Below are positions 8,923-17,207 of a stretch of DNA of 64,000 bases, one piece after another; the stretch's first letter is position 1; each line of letters starts with the position of its first letter. The translations under genes and the position numbers were made by a program. Source of the stretch: an uncultured Cuneatibacter sp. (GTDB lineage Bacteria > Bacillota > Clostridia > Lachnospirales > Lachnospiraceae); contig CAKQHB010000010.1 of the NCBI GenBank assembly GCA_934234215.1, positions 25,000 through 88,999 of the forward strand. The letters are read 5' to 3'. Under the pieces are notes generated by a model that was not told the DNA's origin, made no database searches, and worked only from the letters and a program-made list of their open reading frames with translations.

Positions 8923-9495
8923 ATGATTTTATGTTATTTATACGATGGCATGGCAGATTTTGAGGTGACGTTTCTGTTACACCGTCTGCGCAATCAGGGG
9001 CATCGGACGATTGTTGGAATTGCGGAGACGCTGGAACCGGTAACGGCACAGTCCGGCCTGACGTATTATCCGGACAAACGGATTCGGGATATTTTAGATA
9101 TTTCGGATGTAGAGGCACTGTTGATGCCCGGTGGTCCGGTGAACGAGGAACAGAATGCAATCTGCCCGTTAGCCAGACAGCTTGCAGATGCAGGAAAGCT
9201 GATCGGAGCAATCTGCTTTGCACCGCAGTTTCTGGGGAGAGCCGGGATTTTGGCAGATCATACGTTTACGACATCCTGTTCCGCAGAGAAGGTAAGGCAG
9301 ACGGGACAGAAAGACCCGTATCCGTGGGAAAATTATGTGGCAGCGCGTGTGCATCAGGATCGGAATATTTTGACGGCGCAGGGATATGCTTTTGTGGACT
9401 TTGCAAAGGCGGTTTGCCGGAAGCTGCATGTTTTTTCGGAAGAGCAGGAAGAGTATGAAATGCTGGATGTTGTAAAAAACGACGCAGTTTTGTGA
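8923..9495 (+). CDS. DJ-1/PfpI (ThiJ) family protein
   Basis: A 190-residue class I glutamine-amidotransferase-like fold protein. The ATG at 8923 follows AAAGGGGGC at good spacing; an in-frame TTG at 8902 lies before that site and is rejected. The nucleophile-elbow Cys98 sits in GAICFAP and the conserved N-terminal acid is in ADFEVTF. Members of this family act as chaperones, deglycases or hydrolases, and the exact role cannot be set from sequence. It has its own promoter upstream and no coupled partner; rmlA begins 112 bases later. The segment EKVRQTGQKDPYPWENYV resembles the 4-methyl-5-thiazole monophosphate biosynthesis (ThiJ) branch, but no thiamine genes are near. Confidence 0.88.
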   Translation: MILCYLYDGMADFEVTFLLHRLRNQGHRTIVGIAETLEPVTAQSGLTYYPDKRIRDILDISDVEALLMPGGPVNEEQNAICPLARQLADAGKLIGAICFAPQFLGRAGILADHTFTTSCSAEKVRQTGQKDPYPWENYVAARVHQDRNILTAQGYAFVDFAKAVCRKLHVFSEEQEEYEMLDVVKNDAVL

Positions 9496-9607
9496 AAAAA
9501 GAGTCTCAGAGGGATCCTGTACCGAAAAAAAAGCAGGAAAACTATTTCAAAAACAAAGAGATTGTGGTAGTATAAATCTATATTATGCGTAAAAAGGAGA
9601 AAATCCA

Positions 9608-10492
9608 ATGAAGGGTATTATCTTAGCTGGCGGAAGTGGTACGAGACTGTACCCGCTGACCAGAGTAACCTCGAAGCAGCTACTGCCGATTTATGATAAG
9701 CCGATGATCTATTATCCGCTTTCTGTTTTGATGAATGCCGGAATCCGCGAGATTCTGATCATCTCCACGCCGGATGATACGCCTCGCTTTGAAGCACTGC
9801 TTGGCGATGGACATCCTTTCGGAGTAGAGTTATCATACGCAGTACAGGCAAGTCCGGACGGACTGGCACAGGCTTTCCTGATTGGTGAGGAATTTATCGG
9901 CGGTGACAGTGTTGCGATGGTTCTGGGAGACAACATTTTCCATGGACACGGACTGCGTGCAAGACTGCAGGAGGCTGCGAAGAAGGAAAAAGGCGCAACG
10001 GTATTTGGCTACTATGTAGACGATCCGGAGCGTTTTGGTATTGTAGAGTTTGATGAGAATGGCAAGGCAATCTCCATCGAGGAGAAACCGGAGAAGCCGA
10101 AGAGCAATTACTGCGTAACAGGTCTGTATTTCTACGATAAGAATGTAGTAGAGTATGCAAAGAGCCTGAAGCCGTCACCGAGAGGAGAGCTGGAGATCAC
10201 CGATCTGAACCGGATTTATCTGGAAAAGGGAGATCTGGAAGTAACACTGTTGGGACAGGGCTTTACCTGGCTGGATACCGGTACGCACGAGTCTCTGGTA
10301 GATGCAACGAACTTTGTAAAGACCGTTGAGACGCATCAGCATCGTAAGATTGCTTGTCTGGAAGAGATTGCATACCGCAACGGCTGGATCGGAAGAGAAG
10401 AGCTGCAGAAGGCAGCTGATCTGTACAAGAAGAATCAGTACGGTGCATACCTGCAGGATGTTCTGGACGGAAAGTACATCGATAATAAATAA
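9608..10492 (+). CDS. rfbA: Glucose-1-phosphate thymidylyltransferase (RmlA)
   Basis: Makes dTDP-glucose from glucose-1-phosphate and dTTP, the first step to dTDP-rhamnose and other dTDP-6-deoxysugars. The 294-residue protein is of normal family length. Seen: the nucleotide-binding loop GGSGTRLYPLT at residues 8-18, the Lys of TSKQLLPIYDKPMIYYPL, LGDNIFHGHG with the metal-binding Asp, EEKPEKPKSNYCVTGLYFYD and GFTWLDTGTH. The ribosome site is AAGGAG. rfbB follows 43 bases later across a small perfect inverted repeat. rmlC and rmlD, needed to finish dTDP-rhamnose, are not in this window. Confidence 0.97.
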   Translation: MKGIILAGGSGTRLYPLTRVTSKQLLPIYDKPMIYYPLSVLMNAGIREILIISTPDDTPRFEALLGDGHPFGVELSYAVQASPDGLAQAFLIGEEFIGGDSVAMVLGDNIFHGHGLRARLQEAAKKEKGATVFGYYVDDPERFGIVEFDENGKAISIEEKPEKPKSNYCVTGLYFYDKNVVEYAKSLKPSPRGELEITDLNRIYLEKGDLEVTLLGQGFTWLDTGTHESLVDATNFVKTVETHQHRKIACLEEIAYRNGWIGREELQKAADLYKKNQYGAYLQDVLDGKYIDNK

Positions 10493-10498
10493 GTAAAA

Positions 10499-10514
10499 GA
10501 GCGCATAAGCGCTC
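10499..10514. repeat. Small perfect inverted repeat between rfbA and rfbB
   Basis: GAGCGC ATAA GCGCTC, a six-base-pair stem with a four-base loop directly after the rfbA stop. There is no T tract, so it is more likely an mRNA-stabilising or processing stem than a terminator. Confidence 0.5.
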
Positions 10515-10535
10515 CGGAATGGAGATTAAAGCAAG

Positions 10536-11564
10536 ATGAAGATTTTAGTTACCGGCGGTGCCGGATTTATTGGTGGTAACTTTGTTCACCATATGGTAAA
10601 CAAGTACCCGGACTATGAGATCGTAAACCTGGATCTGCTGACTTATGCAGGTAATCTGGAGACATTGAAGCCGGTTGAAAACAAGCCGAACTACAAGTTC
10701 TATCGCGGCGATATTGCAGACAGCGATTTTATCATGGATCTGTTCGAAAAAGAGAAGTTTGATGTTGTTGTCAACTTCGCAGCAGAGAGCCATGTAGACC
10801 GCTCTATTACGGATCCGGGTATTTTCGTACATTCGAACGTACTTGGTACGGTAACTCTGTTGGATGCCTGCAGAAAGTATGGCATTAAGCGTTATCATCA
10901 GGTATCTACCGATGAAGTATACGGCGATCTGCCTCTGGACAGACCGGATCTGTTCTTTACAGAGACAACTCCTCTGCACACCAGCAGCCCTTACTCTTCT
11001 TCTAAGGCAAGTGCAGATTTGTTTGTACTGGCATATCACAGAACCTTTGGTCTGCCGGTTACGATTTCTCGTTGCTCTAACAACTATGGTCCTTATCACT
11101 TCCCGGAGAAGCTGATTCCTCTGATGATCAGCCGTGCACTGGCAGATGAGGAGCTTCCGGTATACGGAAACGGTGCAAATGTCAGAGACTGGCTGCATGT
11201 ATCCGATCACTGTGAAGCAATCGACCTGATCATCCACAAGGGCAGAGAAGGCGAAGTCTACAACGTAGGTGGTCACAACGAGAGAACGAATCTGGAAGTT
11301 GTAAAGACAATTCTGAAGGCTCTGGACAAGCCGGAATCCCTGATCAAGTATGTAACGGACCGTCCTGGTCATGACATGCGTTATGCCATCGATCCGACAA
11401 AGCTGGAGACTGAGCTGGGCTGGAAGCCGAAGTACACCTTCGATACGGGTATTCAGCAGACTATTCAGTGGTATCTGGACAACAAGGAATGGTGGCAGAA
11501 CATTTTGAATGGTGAATATCAGAACTATTTCAAAAAAATGTATGGTGAGCGTTTATCCGACTGA
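10536..11564 (+). CDS. rfbB: dTDP-glucose 4,6-dehydratase (RmlB)
   Basis: Converts dTDP-glucose to dTDP-4-keto-6-deoxyglucose with bound NAD+. It has 342 residues, normal for the family. Seen: the Rossmann motif TGGAGFIGGNF at 6-16, NFAAESHVDRSI, the catalytic STDEVYGDL stretch (Asp-Glu pair), YSSSKASAD holding the Tyr-x-x-x-Lys pair, and RCSNNYGPYHFPEKLIPLMI. It is cotranscribed with rfbA and ends in a strong terminator at 11585. Because rmlC and rmlD are absent here, the product may feed rhamnose genes elsewhere or another dTDP-sugar. Confidence 0.97.
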   Translation: MKILVTGGAGFIGGNFVHHMVNKYPDYEIVNLDLLTYAGNLETLKPVENKPNYKFYRGDIADSDFIMDLFEKEKFDVVVNFAAESHVDRSITDPGIFVHSNVLGTVTLLDACRKYGIKRYHQVSTDEVYGDLPLDRPDLFFTETTPLHTSSPYSSSKASADLFVLAYHRTFGLPVTISRCSNNYGPYHFPEKLIPLMISRALADEELPVYGNGANVRDWLHVSDHCEAIDLIIHKGREGEVYNVGGHNERTNLEVVKTILKALDKPESLIKYVTDRPGHDMRYAIDPTKLETELGWKPKYTFDTGIQQTIQWYLDNKEWWQNILNGEYQNYFKKMYGERLSD

Positions 11565-11584
11565 TAGGCGAGCATGAAAAGTTG

Positions 11585-11639
11585 GGGCAGTTTTCCAAAA
11601 TCTGCAGAAGATTGCAGCAGAGGAAAGCTGCCCTTTTTT
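11585..11639 (+). terminator. Rho-independent terminator after rfbB
   Basis: A 12-base-pair stem (GGGCAGTTTTCC with GGAAAGCTGCCC, one G-T pair) followed by TTTTTT. The repeat element at 11641 begins one base after the T run. Confidence 0.85.
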
Positions 11640-11640
11640 A

Positions 11641-11773
11641 CTTTATAGGAAATTGCGTCGCATTTCCTATAAAGCAAAAAGCGCTCCGCATGGATCGCAC
11701 TGCGGCGGAACAGAATTTGTCGCTTCGCGACCCGCCGCAGGCGTAGAATCCTGCGGAGCAGGATTCTATTTTT
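11641..11773. repeat. Structured three-hairpin repeat element, copy 1
   Basis: About 133 bases made of three stems in a row. Stem 1 is CTTTATAGGAAAT with its complement (11641-11653/11662-11674). Stem 2 is CTGCGGCGG with CCGCCGCAG (11700-11708/11732-11740), capped by GTCGC TTC GCGAC. Stem 3 is TAGAATCCTGC with GCAGGATTCTA (11744-11754/11758-11768). The stretch AAGCAAAAAGCGCTCCGC between stems 1 and 2 is also present in the copy at 63801. In both copies the element begins right after the T run of a terminator. No protein is encoded. Confidence 0.8.
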
Positions 11774-11800
11774 ATCATGAGAACACAGAAAGGAAAAAGC

Positions 11801-12304
11801 ATGTCGGAAAAGACAAAACGATATGTATTACTTGGCCTGACGATTGGATGGATGCTGTTGATCTTTTTCTTTTCCTCGCAGAATGGACTGACGTCTTCGA
11901 AAAACAGCGATGGACTGTCTGTCTGGATCACACGTCATGTGCTGGGGAGCGAGGCATCCGAGCTTGAACCAGAAGTATGGGAGCATTGTCTGAGGGTGGC
12001 ATCGTATTGTGTGAGAAAAGTAGCACATATGACGGAGTATGCAGTGCTTTCTGCTTTGCTGTCTCTGTTGCTGCGCACATATGGACATCCGCTTTGGAGA
12101 CACTGTCTGCTGGGATTTTCAGGAGCGGCAGCTTATGCAGCAACTGATGAGCTTCATCAGCTATTTGTGTCAGGAAGAAGTGGACAGCTTTTGGATGTTG
12201 GAATCGACAGCATTGGAGCATTTACAGGCGGATGTGCTTGCTTTTTGTGTCTGCTTTTGGGAACTGCATGGGAGAAACAAAAAAAGGAGAAGGACAGAAA
12301 ATGA
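11801..12304 (+). CDS. VanZ-like family membrane protein
   Basis: A 167-residue membrane protein of the VanZ-like family, small multi-helix proteins linked with teicoplanin resistance in enterococci but widespread with unknown function. Seen: a first helix LGLTIGWMLLIFFFSSQ, the family stretch VRKVAHMTEYAVLSALL, later helices, and the conserved DELHQLFVSGRSGQLLDVGIDS segment with its acidic and His residues. The ATG at 11801 is preferred over the one at 11777 because AAAGGAAAAAGC precedes it. The stop overlaps the start of the aminotransferase gene (ATGA), so the two are translationally coupled. Nothing here suggests a glycopeptide-resistance operon. Confidence 0.88.
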   Translation: MSEKTKRYVLLGLTIGWMLLIFFFSSQNGLTSSKNSDGLSVWITRHVLGSEASELEPEVWEHCLRVASYCVRKVAHMTEYAVLSALLSLLLRTYGHPLWRHCLLGFSGAAAYAATDELHQLFVSGRSGQLLDVGIDSIGAFTGGCACFLCLLLGTAWEKQKKEKDRK

Positions 12305-13365
12305 AAGCTTGGGAACAGAACATTCGAAAAGTAGAACCCTATGTGCCGGGAGAACAGCCGAAGCAGGCTGGTATTATTAAATTAAACACAAATGAGAATC
12401 CGTATCCACCGGCACCGGAGGTGCAGAGAATCTTAAATCAGATGGATGCCGGAATTTTTCGCAAATACCCGGATCCTGCGGCGTCCTCCCTTGTAAACTG
12501 TCTGGCACAGTATTATGGATTACGATCGGATCAGGTTTTTGTGGGAGTTGGCTCCGATGATGTGCTATCCGTTGCATTTCTGACGTTTTTTAATTCGGAA
12601 AAGCCAATCTTTTTTCCGGATATCACCTACTCCTTTTATGATGTTTGGGCATCCGTATATCGGATTCCGTTTGAGAAAAAGCCTTTGCAGTCCGATTTTC
12701 ATCTGAATCCACGGGATTACGATGCGGAAAACGGGGGAGTGATCTTTCCGAATCCAAATGCCCCTACAGGATTATATGAGCCGCTGGCAGTGATTGAGGA
12801 TATTTTGCAGCACAATCAGGATGTGGTAGTGATTGTGGATGAGGCATATGTGGATTATGCTCCGGAATCTGCGAGGAAATTGCTGGACCAGTATGAGAAT
12901 CTGCTGATTGTACAGACATTTTCGAAATCCCGGTCAATGGCTGGTATGCGAATCGGTTATGCGATGGGACATCCGGATCTGATCCGTGCGATGAATGATG
13001 TGAAGTATTCGATCAATTCTTACACGATGAATGCTCCGTCTCTGCTTGCAGGAGTTGCTGCTGTGGAGGATGACGCTTATTTTCGGGAAAATGTGCGGAA
13101 AGTGATTGCGACAAGAGAGCGGGCAAAAGTAGAATTAAAGGCGCTTGGATTTACATTTCCGGATTCTTCGTCCAACTTTTTGTTTGCGCGGCATTCGTCA
13201 GCGGATGCGGGATGGCTGTTTGAAGAATTAAAGAAAAAAGGAATCTTCGTGCGGCATTTTGGCGGAGCGCAGGTGAAAGATTATTTGCGGATCAGCATGG
13301 GCACAGAAGAGGAGATGGAGCAGCTGTACAGAGTGCTTCGTGAAATTTTGCAAGGGGCAGATTGA
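12301..13365 (+). CDS. hisC: Histidinol-phosphate aminotransferase-like (HisC), PLP fold type I
   Basis: A class I/II aminotransferase of 354 residues. The ATG overlaps the stop of the VanZ-like gene and gives the normal HisC start (residues KLNTNENPYPP near 26-36). Seen: the FPNPNAPTG cofactor-pocket segment, VIVDEAYVDYA, the Schiff-base Lys209 in TFSKSRSMAGMRIGY, and the phosphate-binding Arg in YLRISMGTEEE. HisC is the best fit, transferring an amino group from glutamate to imidazole-acetol phosphate. No other his gene is near, so aromatic or phosphonate substrates stay possible. A promoter for the next gene overlaps its last codon. Confidence 0.88.
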   Translation: MKAWEQNIRKVEPYVPGEQPKQAGIIKLNTNENPYPPAPEVQRILNQMDAGIFRKYPDPAASSLVNCLAQYYGLRSDQVFVGVGSDDVLSVAFLTFFNSEKPIFFPDITYSFYDVWASVYRIPFEKKPLQSDFHLNPRDYDAENGGVIFPNPNAPTGLYEPLAVIEDILQHNQDVVVIVDEAYVDYAPESARKLLDQYENLLIVQTFSKSRSMAGMRIGYAMGHPDLIRAMNDVKYSINSYTMNAPSLLAGVAAVEDDAYFRENVRKVIATRERAKVELKALGFTFPDSSSNFLFARHSSADAGWLFEELKKKGIFVRHFGGAQVKDYLRISMGTEEEMEQLYRVLREILQGAD

Positions 13366-13390
13366 CAGACGGTGGTTCGCCCGGTACAAT
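13362..13390 (+). promoter_or_regulatory. Consensus sigma-A promoter for the HTH-glnA-ANTAR block
   Basis: TTGACA at 13362-13367 and TACAAT at 13385-13390 with a 17-base spacer, the closest consensus promoter in the window. The -35 box overlaps the hisC stop codon. The HTH gene start is 50 bases downstream of the -10. Confidence 0.85.
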
Positions 13391-13439
13391 AGAAAATGAG
13401 AAAGAGTTTGTGGCAGGAATTCAGGCAGAAAGGAATTCC

Positions 13440-13823
13440 ATGTATATGCCAATGAGTAAAGAAATGGTCATTCATTGTCTGCAGATGGAGCCGGGAAGCT
13501 GTGGCACAGACACACAGCTTTCTGCTGAGGAGCGGAAAGAATGGCAGGAGCTTCTGCAGGCATCCGGAAAATCGTATCGGAGAGTGCGGCTGTGCGCTCT
13601 GATTTTGCCGGAAAAACAGCAGCAGGCGATTCGGGAAACTTACGGAAAGCGGGAAAAAGTGCAGAATGCGGCAAACAGGATGCACTGCTCTCGCAATACA
13701 GTGAGTAAGTACCGAAAGCAGGGCGTGGAGGAGATTCTGCGGCTGTATCATTCCGAGTATACAGAGCAGGAACTGCGAACGTTGGGGATCCAGACGCTGC
13801 TGGGAAAAAAACAGCCAGGTTGA
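13440..13823 (+). CDS. Small helix-turn-helix protein (sigma region 4-like) before glnA
   Basis: A 127-residue protein. The ATG at 13440 has AGAAAGGAA upstream; a longer frame back to 13362 would run through the promoter and is rejected. The C-terminal half reads like sigma-70 region 4 or a phage ArpU-type HTH: RREKVQ-type helix, then NAANRMHCSRNTVSKYRKQG as a likely recognition helix. The N-terminal half is helical with no known domain. It shares a promoter with glutamine synthetase, which starts 19 bases after its stop, so a role in nitrogen control is inferred from position only. It lacks the regions 2 and 3 needed to be a full sigma factor. Confidence 0.75.
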   Translation: MYMPMSKEMVIHCLQMEPGSCGTDTQLSAEERKEWQELLQASGKSYRRVRLCALILPEKQQQAIRETYGKREKVQNAANRMHCSRNTVSKYRKQGVEEILRLYHSEYTEQELRTLGIQTLLGKKQPG

Positions 13824-13842
13824 GAAGGAGATTGAGATTACG

Positions 13843-15174
13843 ATGAGCAAGTACACGCGCGAGGACATTATACGCATGGTAGAAGAGGAGGACGTGGAGT
13901 TTATCCGCCTCCAGTTTACAGATATTCGCGGCGCTTTTAAGAACGTGGCAATCACATCGAGTCAGTTGGAAAAGGCGCTGGATAACCAGTTTATGTTTGA
14001 TGGTGCTTCGATTGGATTTGTTGAGATCGAGGAATCGGATATGTATCTGCATCCGGATCTGGACACGTTTGCAATTTTCCCGTGGAGACCCCAGCAGGGA
14101 AAAGTAGCGCGCCTGATCTGCGATGTGTATTATCCGGATGGACGTCCCTATGAGGGTGATCCTCGCTATATTTTAAAGAAAGTGCTGCGGGAAGCAGAGC
14201 AGATGGGCTACCGGTTTAATGCAGGACCGGAGTGTGAGTTTTTCCTGTTTGAGTGTGATGAGGCAGGACTGCCCACAACGAGAACTCGCGAGAAAGCCGG
14301 CTACTTTGATATGGGACCTGTGGATACTGCGGAAAATGTCCGCCGTGATATTGTTCTGAATCTGGAAGAATTGGGATTTGAGGTAGAGTCCTCTCATCAT
14401 GAGGGAGCGCCAGGACAGCATGAAGTAGATTTCCATTATGAGGAAGCATTGAAGACCGCAGATAATGTAATGACCTTCAAGCTGACAGTTAAGAGTATTG
14501 CCAGAAGACATGGTCTGCATGCCACCTTTATGCCGAAGCCGGTAAAGGGCATTGCAGGTTCTGGTATGCATATCAATATGTCTCTGTACAATGCAGACGG
14601 AAAGAATGCCTTTGCAGATGACGGAGATGAAAACGGACTGTCGATGACGGCATATCAGTTTATTGCCGGCATTATGCACCATGCAGCAGCGATGACGGCA
14701 CTGACGAATCCTATTGTAAATTCTTACAAACGTCTGATTCCGGGATATGAGGCACCGGTTTATATCACATGGGCGCGGAATAACCGCAGTCCGTTGATTC
14801 GAGTGCCTGTCACAAGAGATGGAAATGTCCGCATTGAGATGAGAAGCCCGGACGCATCGGCAAATCCGTATCTGGCACTGGCAGTTTGTCTGGAAGCTGG
14901 ATTGGATGGTATTCGCAACAAGATGACACCTCCGCCGAAGTTTGAGGTGAATTTGTTTGCAATGCAGGAACATGAAGTCGCAATTCGTGGAATTGAACGT
15001 CTGCCGGAAAATCTGGGAGATGCGATCGATGCGCTGGAAGAGGATGAGCTGATCCGTGGCATTTTGGGTAGCTATGCATTTCCGCGCTATGTGCAGGCAA
15101 AAAAGAAAGAATGGAAGGAATACTGTGCGCAGATTACACAGTGGGAAGTGCAGCAGTATCTGAATGAGCTTTGA
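13843..15174 (+). CDS. glnA: Type I glutamine synthetase
   Basis: Makes glutamine from glutamate, ammonia and ATP. It has 443 residues, the length of the GSI-alpha class of Firmicutes, which is feedback-inhibited and not adenylylated. Seen: FMFDGASIGF near residue 50, the metal-binding segment NAGPECEFFLF, HHEGAPGQHEVDF, GSGMHINMSL, NPIVNSYKRLIPGYEAPVY and RSPLIRVP. The ribosome site is GAAGGAGA. The order HTH protein, glnA, ANTAR regulator puts nitrogen sensing and assimilation in one transcript. Confidence 0.97.
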   Translation: MSKYTREDIIRMVEEEDVEFIRLQFTDIRGAFKNVAITSSQLEKALDNQFMFDGASIGFVEIEESDMYLHPDLDTFAIFPWRPQQGKVARLICDVYYPDGRPYEGDPRYILKKVLREAEQMGYRFNAGPECEFFLFECDEAGLPTTRTREKAGYFDMGPVDTAENVRRDIVLNLEELGFEVESSHHEGAPGQHEVDFHYEEALKTADNVMTFKLTVKSIARRHGLHATFMPKPVKGIAGSGMHINMSLYNADGKNAFADDGDENGLSMTAYQFIAGIMHHAAAMTALTNPIVNSYKRLIPGYEAPVYITWARNNRSPLIRVPVTRDGNVRIEMRSPDASANPYLALAVCLEAGLDGIRNKMTPPPKFEVNLFAMQEHEVAIRGIERLPENLGDAIDALEEDELIRGILGSYAFPRYVQAKKKEWKEYCAQITQWEVQQYLNEL

Positions 15175-15218
15175 TCAGGAGTGGTTCCGAACAACTTACA
15201 GGTAGGAGGTGAGGAGGC

Positions 15219-15767
15219 GTGACCAATATCCTGGTTGCATTTCCGAAGCCGGAAAACTGCAGAAGCATGCGCTCGATCCTGGTGCGAAGCGGTTATCCGG
15301 TCACAGCGGTCTGTACGACGGGAGCACAGATCCTGAACTATGTGGAAGAGTGGGACAGCGGAATTATTTTATGCGGTTATCGTATGCCGGATTATGTATA
15401 CAGTGATTTGCTCGCGAACCTTCCACCGGGATTTCAGATGCTGGTTGTAGCAAGTCCGCAGCATTGCGGGGAGATGAGCAGTGAAAATCTGCTGTATCTA
15501 TCCATGCCTTTTAAAGTCAATGACGTCGTGAACACGGTGGAAATGATGGTACAGGCGCATATTCGATATAAGAAAAAGAAGAGACGGCAGCCGACACAGC
15601 GAAGCGAAGCCGATCAGAAGATAGTCGATGAAGCGAAAGCGCTGCTGATGGAACGTAACCATATGGAAGAATCCGAGGCGCACCGCTATCTGCAGAAGAC
15701 CAGTATGGAGAATGGAACAAATCTGGTGGAGACAGCGCAGATGGTATTGAGTGTGATGCAGGAATAG
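15219..15767 (+). CDS. ANTAR-domain response regulator (RNA-binding antiterminator)
   Basis: A 182-residue protein with an N-terminal receiver-like domain and a C-terminal ANTAR domain (from about residue 125; KIVDEAKALLMERNHMEESE is the first ANTAR helix, with the AHRYLQKTSM helix after it). ANTAR proteins bind two-hairpin RNA and prevent termination. The start is GTG behind GGAGGTGAGGAGGC. The receiver part is degenerate: the usual phospho-Asp region reads GIILCGYRMPD, with no clear acceptor Asp at the end of strand 3. It therefore may be controlled by something other than phosphorylation. It follows glnA by 44 bases, a common partnership in Clostridia, where it is thought to regulate nitrogen genes. 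Confidence 0.9.
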   Translation: MTNILVAFPKPENCRSMRSILVRSGYPVTAVCTTGAQILNYVEEWDSGIILCGYRMPDYVYSDLLANLPPGFQMLVVASPQHCGEMSSENLLYLSMPFKVNDVVNTVEMMVQAHIRYKKKKRRQPTQRSEADQKIVDEAKALLMERNHMEESEAHRYLQKTSMENGTNLVETAQMVLSVMQE

Positions 15768-15794
15768 TTTTGGAAAATATCATGGGAGGACGAG

Positions 15795-17186
15795 ATGGGA
15801 AAATATTTTGGAACAGATGGTTTTCGCGGTGAGGCAAATGTGACACTGACTGCCGATCATGCATTTGCAGTGGGAAGATTTCTTGGGTGGTACTATAAAG
15901 AACGGAAGGAGCGGGCAGGCGAAGAAGGCCCTGCAAAGGTTGTAATCGGAAAAGATACGAGACGCTCCAGCTATATGTTTGAGTATGCTTTGGTAGGAGG
16001 ACTCACAGCATCTGGAGCAGATGCGTATCTGCTGCACGTTACGACGACCCCTTCCGTAGCATATCTGAGCCGCGTGGATGATTTTGATTGTGGTATCATG
16101 ATCTCTGCAAGTCACAATCCTTATTATGATAACGGCATTAAGCTGATCAACGGAAACGGCGAGAAGATGGAGGAGGAGACGATTCGTCTGGTAGAGGCGT
16201 ATTTGGACGGAGAATTGGAAGTGTTCGGACAGAAATGGCCTACGATTCCTTATGCGAGCAGAGAGAAGATTGGACGAACTGTAGATTATGTGGCAGGACG
16301 TAACCGCTATATTGGTTATCTGATTTCTCTGAGCAGAGTTTCTTTCCGCGGTGTAAAGGTTGGTTTGGATTGTGCAAACGGCAGTTCCTGGAATGTAGCC
16401 AAAGCAGTTTTCGATGCATTGGGAGCAGATACATATGTAATTCATGCAGAGCCGGATGGAACGAATATCAATCGGGATGCAGGATCAACACATATTGAAT
16501 CTCTACAGAAGCTGGTGGTAGAAAAAGGGCTGGATGTGGGATTTGCCTTTGATGGTGATGCAGATCGTTGCCTGTGTGTAGATGAAAAAGGACAGGTTGT
16601 CACCGGGGATCATATTCTCTATATTTATGGTCGTCATCTGAAAGAACAAGGAGACCTTCCGAAAAATACGGTTGTTACAACTGTTATGTCAAATTTTGGA
16701 TTGTATAAGGCATTTGATGCTCTTGGAATTGAGTATGCAAAGACGGCAGTTGGCGACAAATACGTCTATGAATATATGGTACAGAATGGATGCTGCATCG
16801 GTGGTGAACAGTCTGGTCACATCATTTTTTCCCGGTATGCATCCACAGGAGACGGTATTTTAACCAGTCTGATGATGATGGAAGTGCTTCTGGAAAAGAA
16901 AGTGAAGATGAGCCAGTTGTGCGAAGATCTGAAAATTTATCCTCAGGTACTTGTCAATGTGCGTGTCAAGGATAAGGCAGCAGCACAGGCTGATCCGGAT
17001 GTACAGAAGCAGGTTCAGATTGTTGCAGAGCGTCTGGGAGATACGGGACGTATTCTTGTGCGGGAATCCGGTACAGAGCCGTTGATCCGTGTGATGGTAG
17101 AAGCGCCGTCAGAAGAAGTATGCCGCACTTGTGTGCAGGAAGTTGTAGATGTTATTTGTGAGAAAGGCCACAAAAAAGAGGCATAA
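15795..17186 (+). CDS. glmM: Phosphoglucosamine mutase
   Basis: Interconverts glucosamine-6-phosphate and glucosamine-1-phosphate on the path to UDP-GlcNAc for wall and surface glycans. The 463-residue alpha-D-phosphohexomutase shows GTDGFRGEAN at 6-15, the phosphoserine loop ISASHNPYYDNGIK with Ser106, the metal loop FDGDADRC, the sugar-binding GGEQSGHII and the phosphate-binding RESGTEPLIRVMVE. The ribosome site is GGGAGGAC. It follows the ANTAR gene by 27 bases and precedes a sigma-like gene by 21 bases. Confidence 0.95.
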   Translation: MGKYFGTDGFRGEANVTLTADHAFAVGRFLGWYYKERKERAGEEGPAKVVIGKDTRRSSYMFEYALVGGLTASGADAYLLHVTTTPSVAYLSRVDDFDCGIMISASHNPYYDNGIKLINGNGEKMEEETIRLVEAYLDGELEVFGQKWPTIPYASREKIGRTVDYVAGRNRYIGYLISLSRVSFRGVKVGLDCANGSSWNVAKAVFDALGADTYVIHAEPDGTNINRDAGSTHIESLQKLVVEKGLDVGFAFDGDADRCLCVDEKGQVVTGDHILYIYGRHLKEQGDLPKNTVVTTVMSNFGLYKAFDALGIEYAKTAVGDKYVYEYMVQNGCCIGGEQSGHIIFSRYASTGDGILTSLMMMEVLLEKKVKMSQLCEDLKIYPQVLVNVRVKDKAAAQADPDVQKQVQIVAERLGDTGRILVRESGTEPLIRVMVEAPSEEVCRTCVQEVVDVICEKGHKKEA

Positions 17187-17207
17187 TAGTATAAAGGAGA
17201 CAATGAG

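Noticed and set aside
11641..11773. Integron attC site or CRISPR-like repeat
   Set aside because: There are only two dispersed copies 52 kb apart, without spacers, integrase or cas genes, and the stems vary in sequence.
11801..12304. Glycopeptide-resistance gene vanZ
   Set aside because: It belongs to the broad VanZ-like family; no vanHAX or regulator is near, and such genes are common in sensitive Clostridia.
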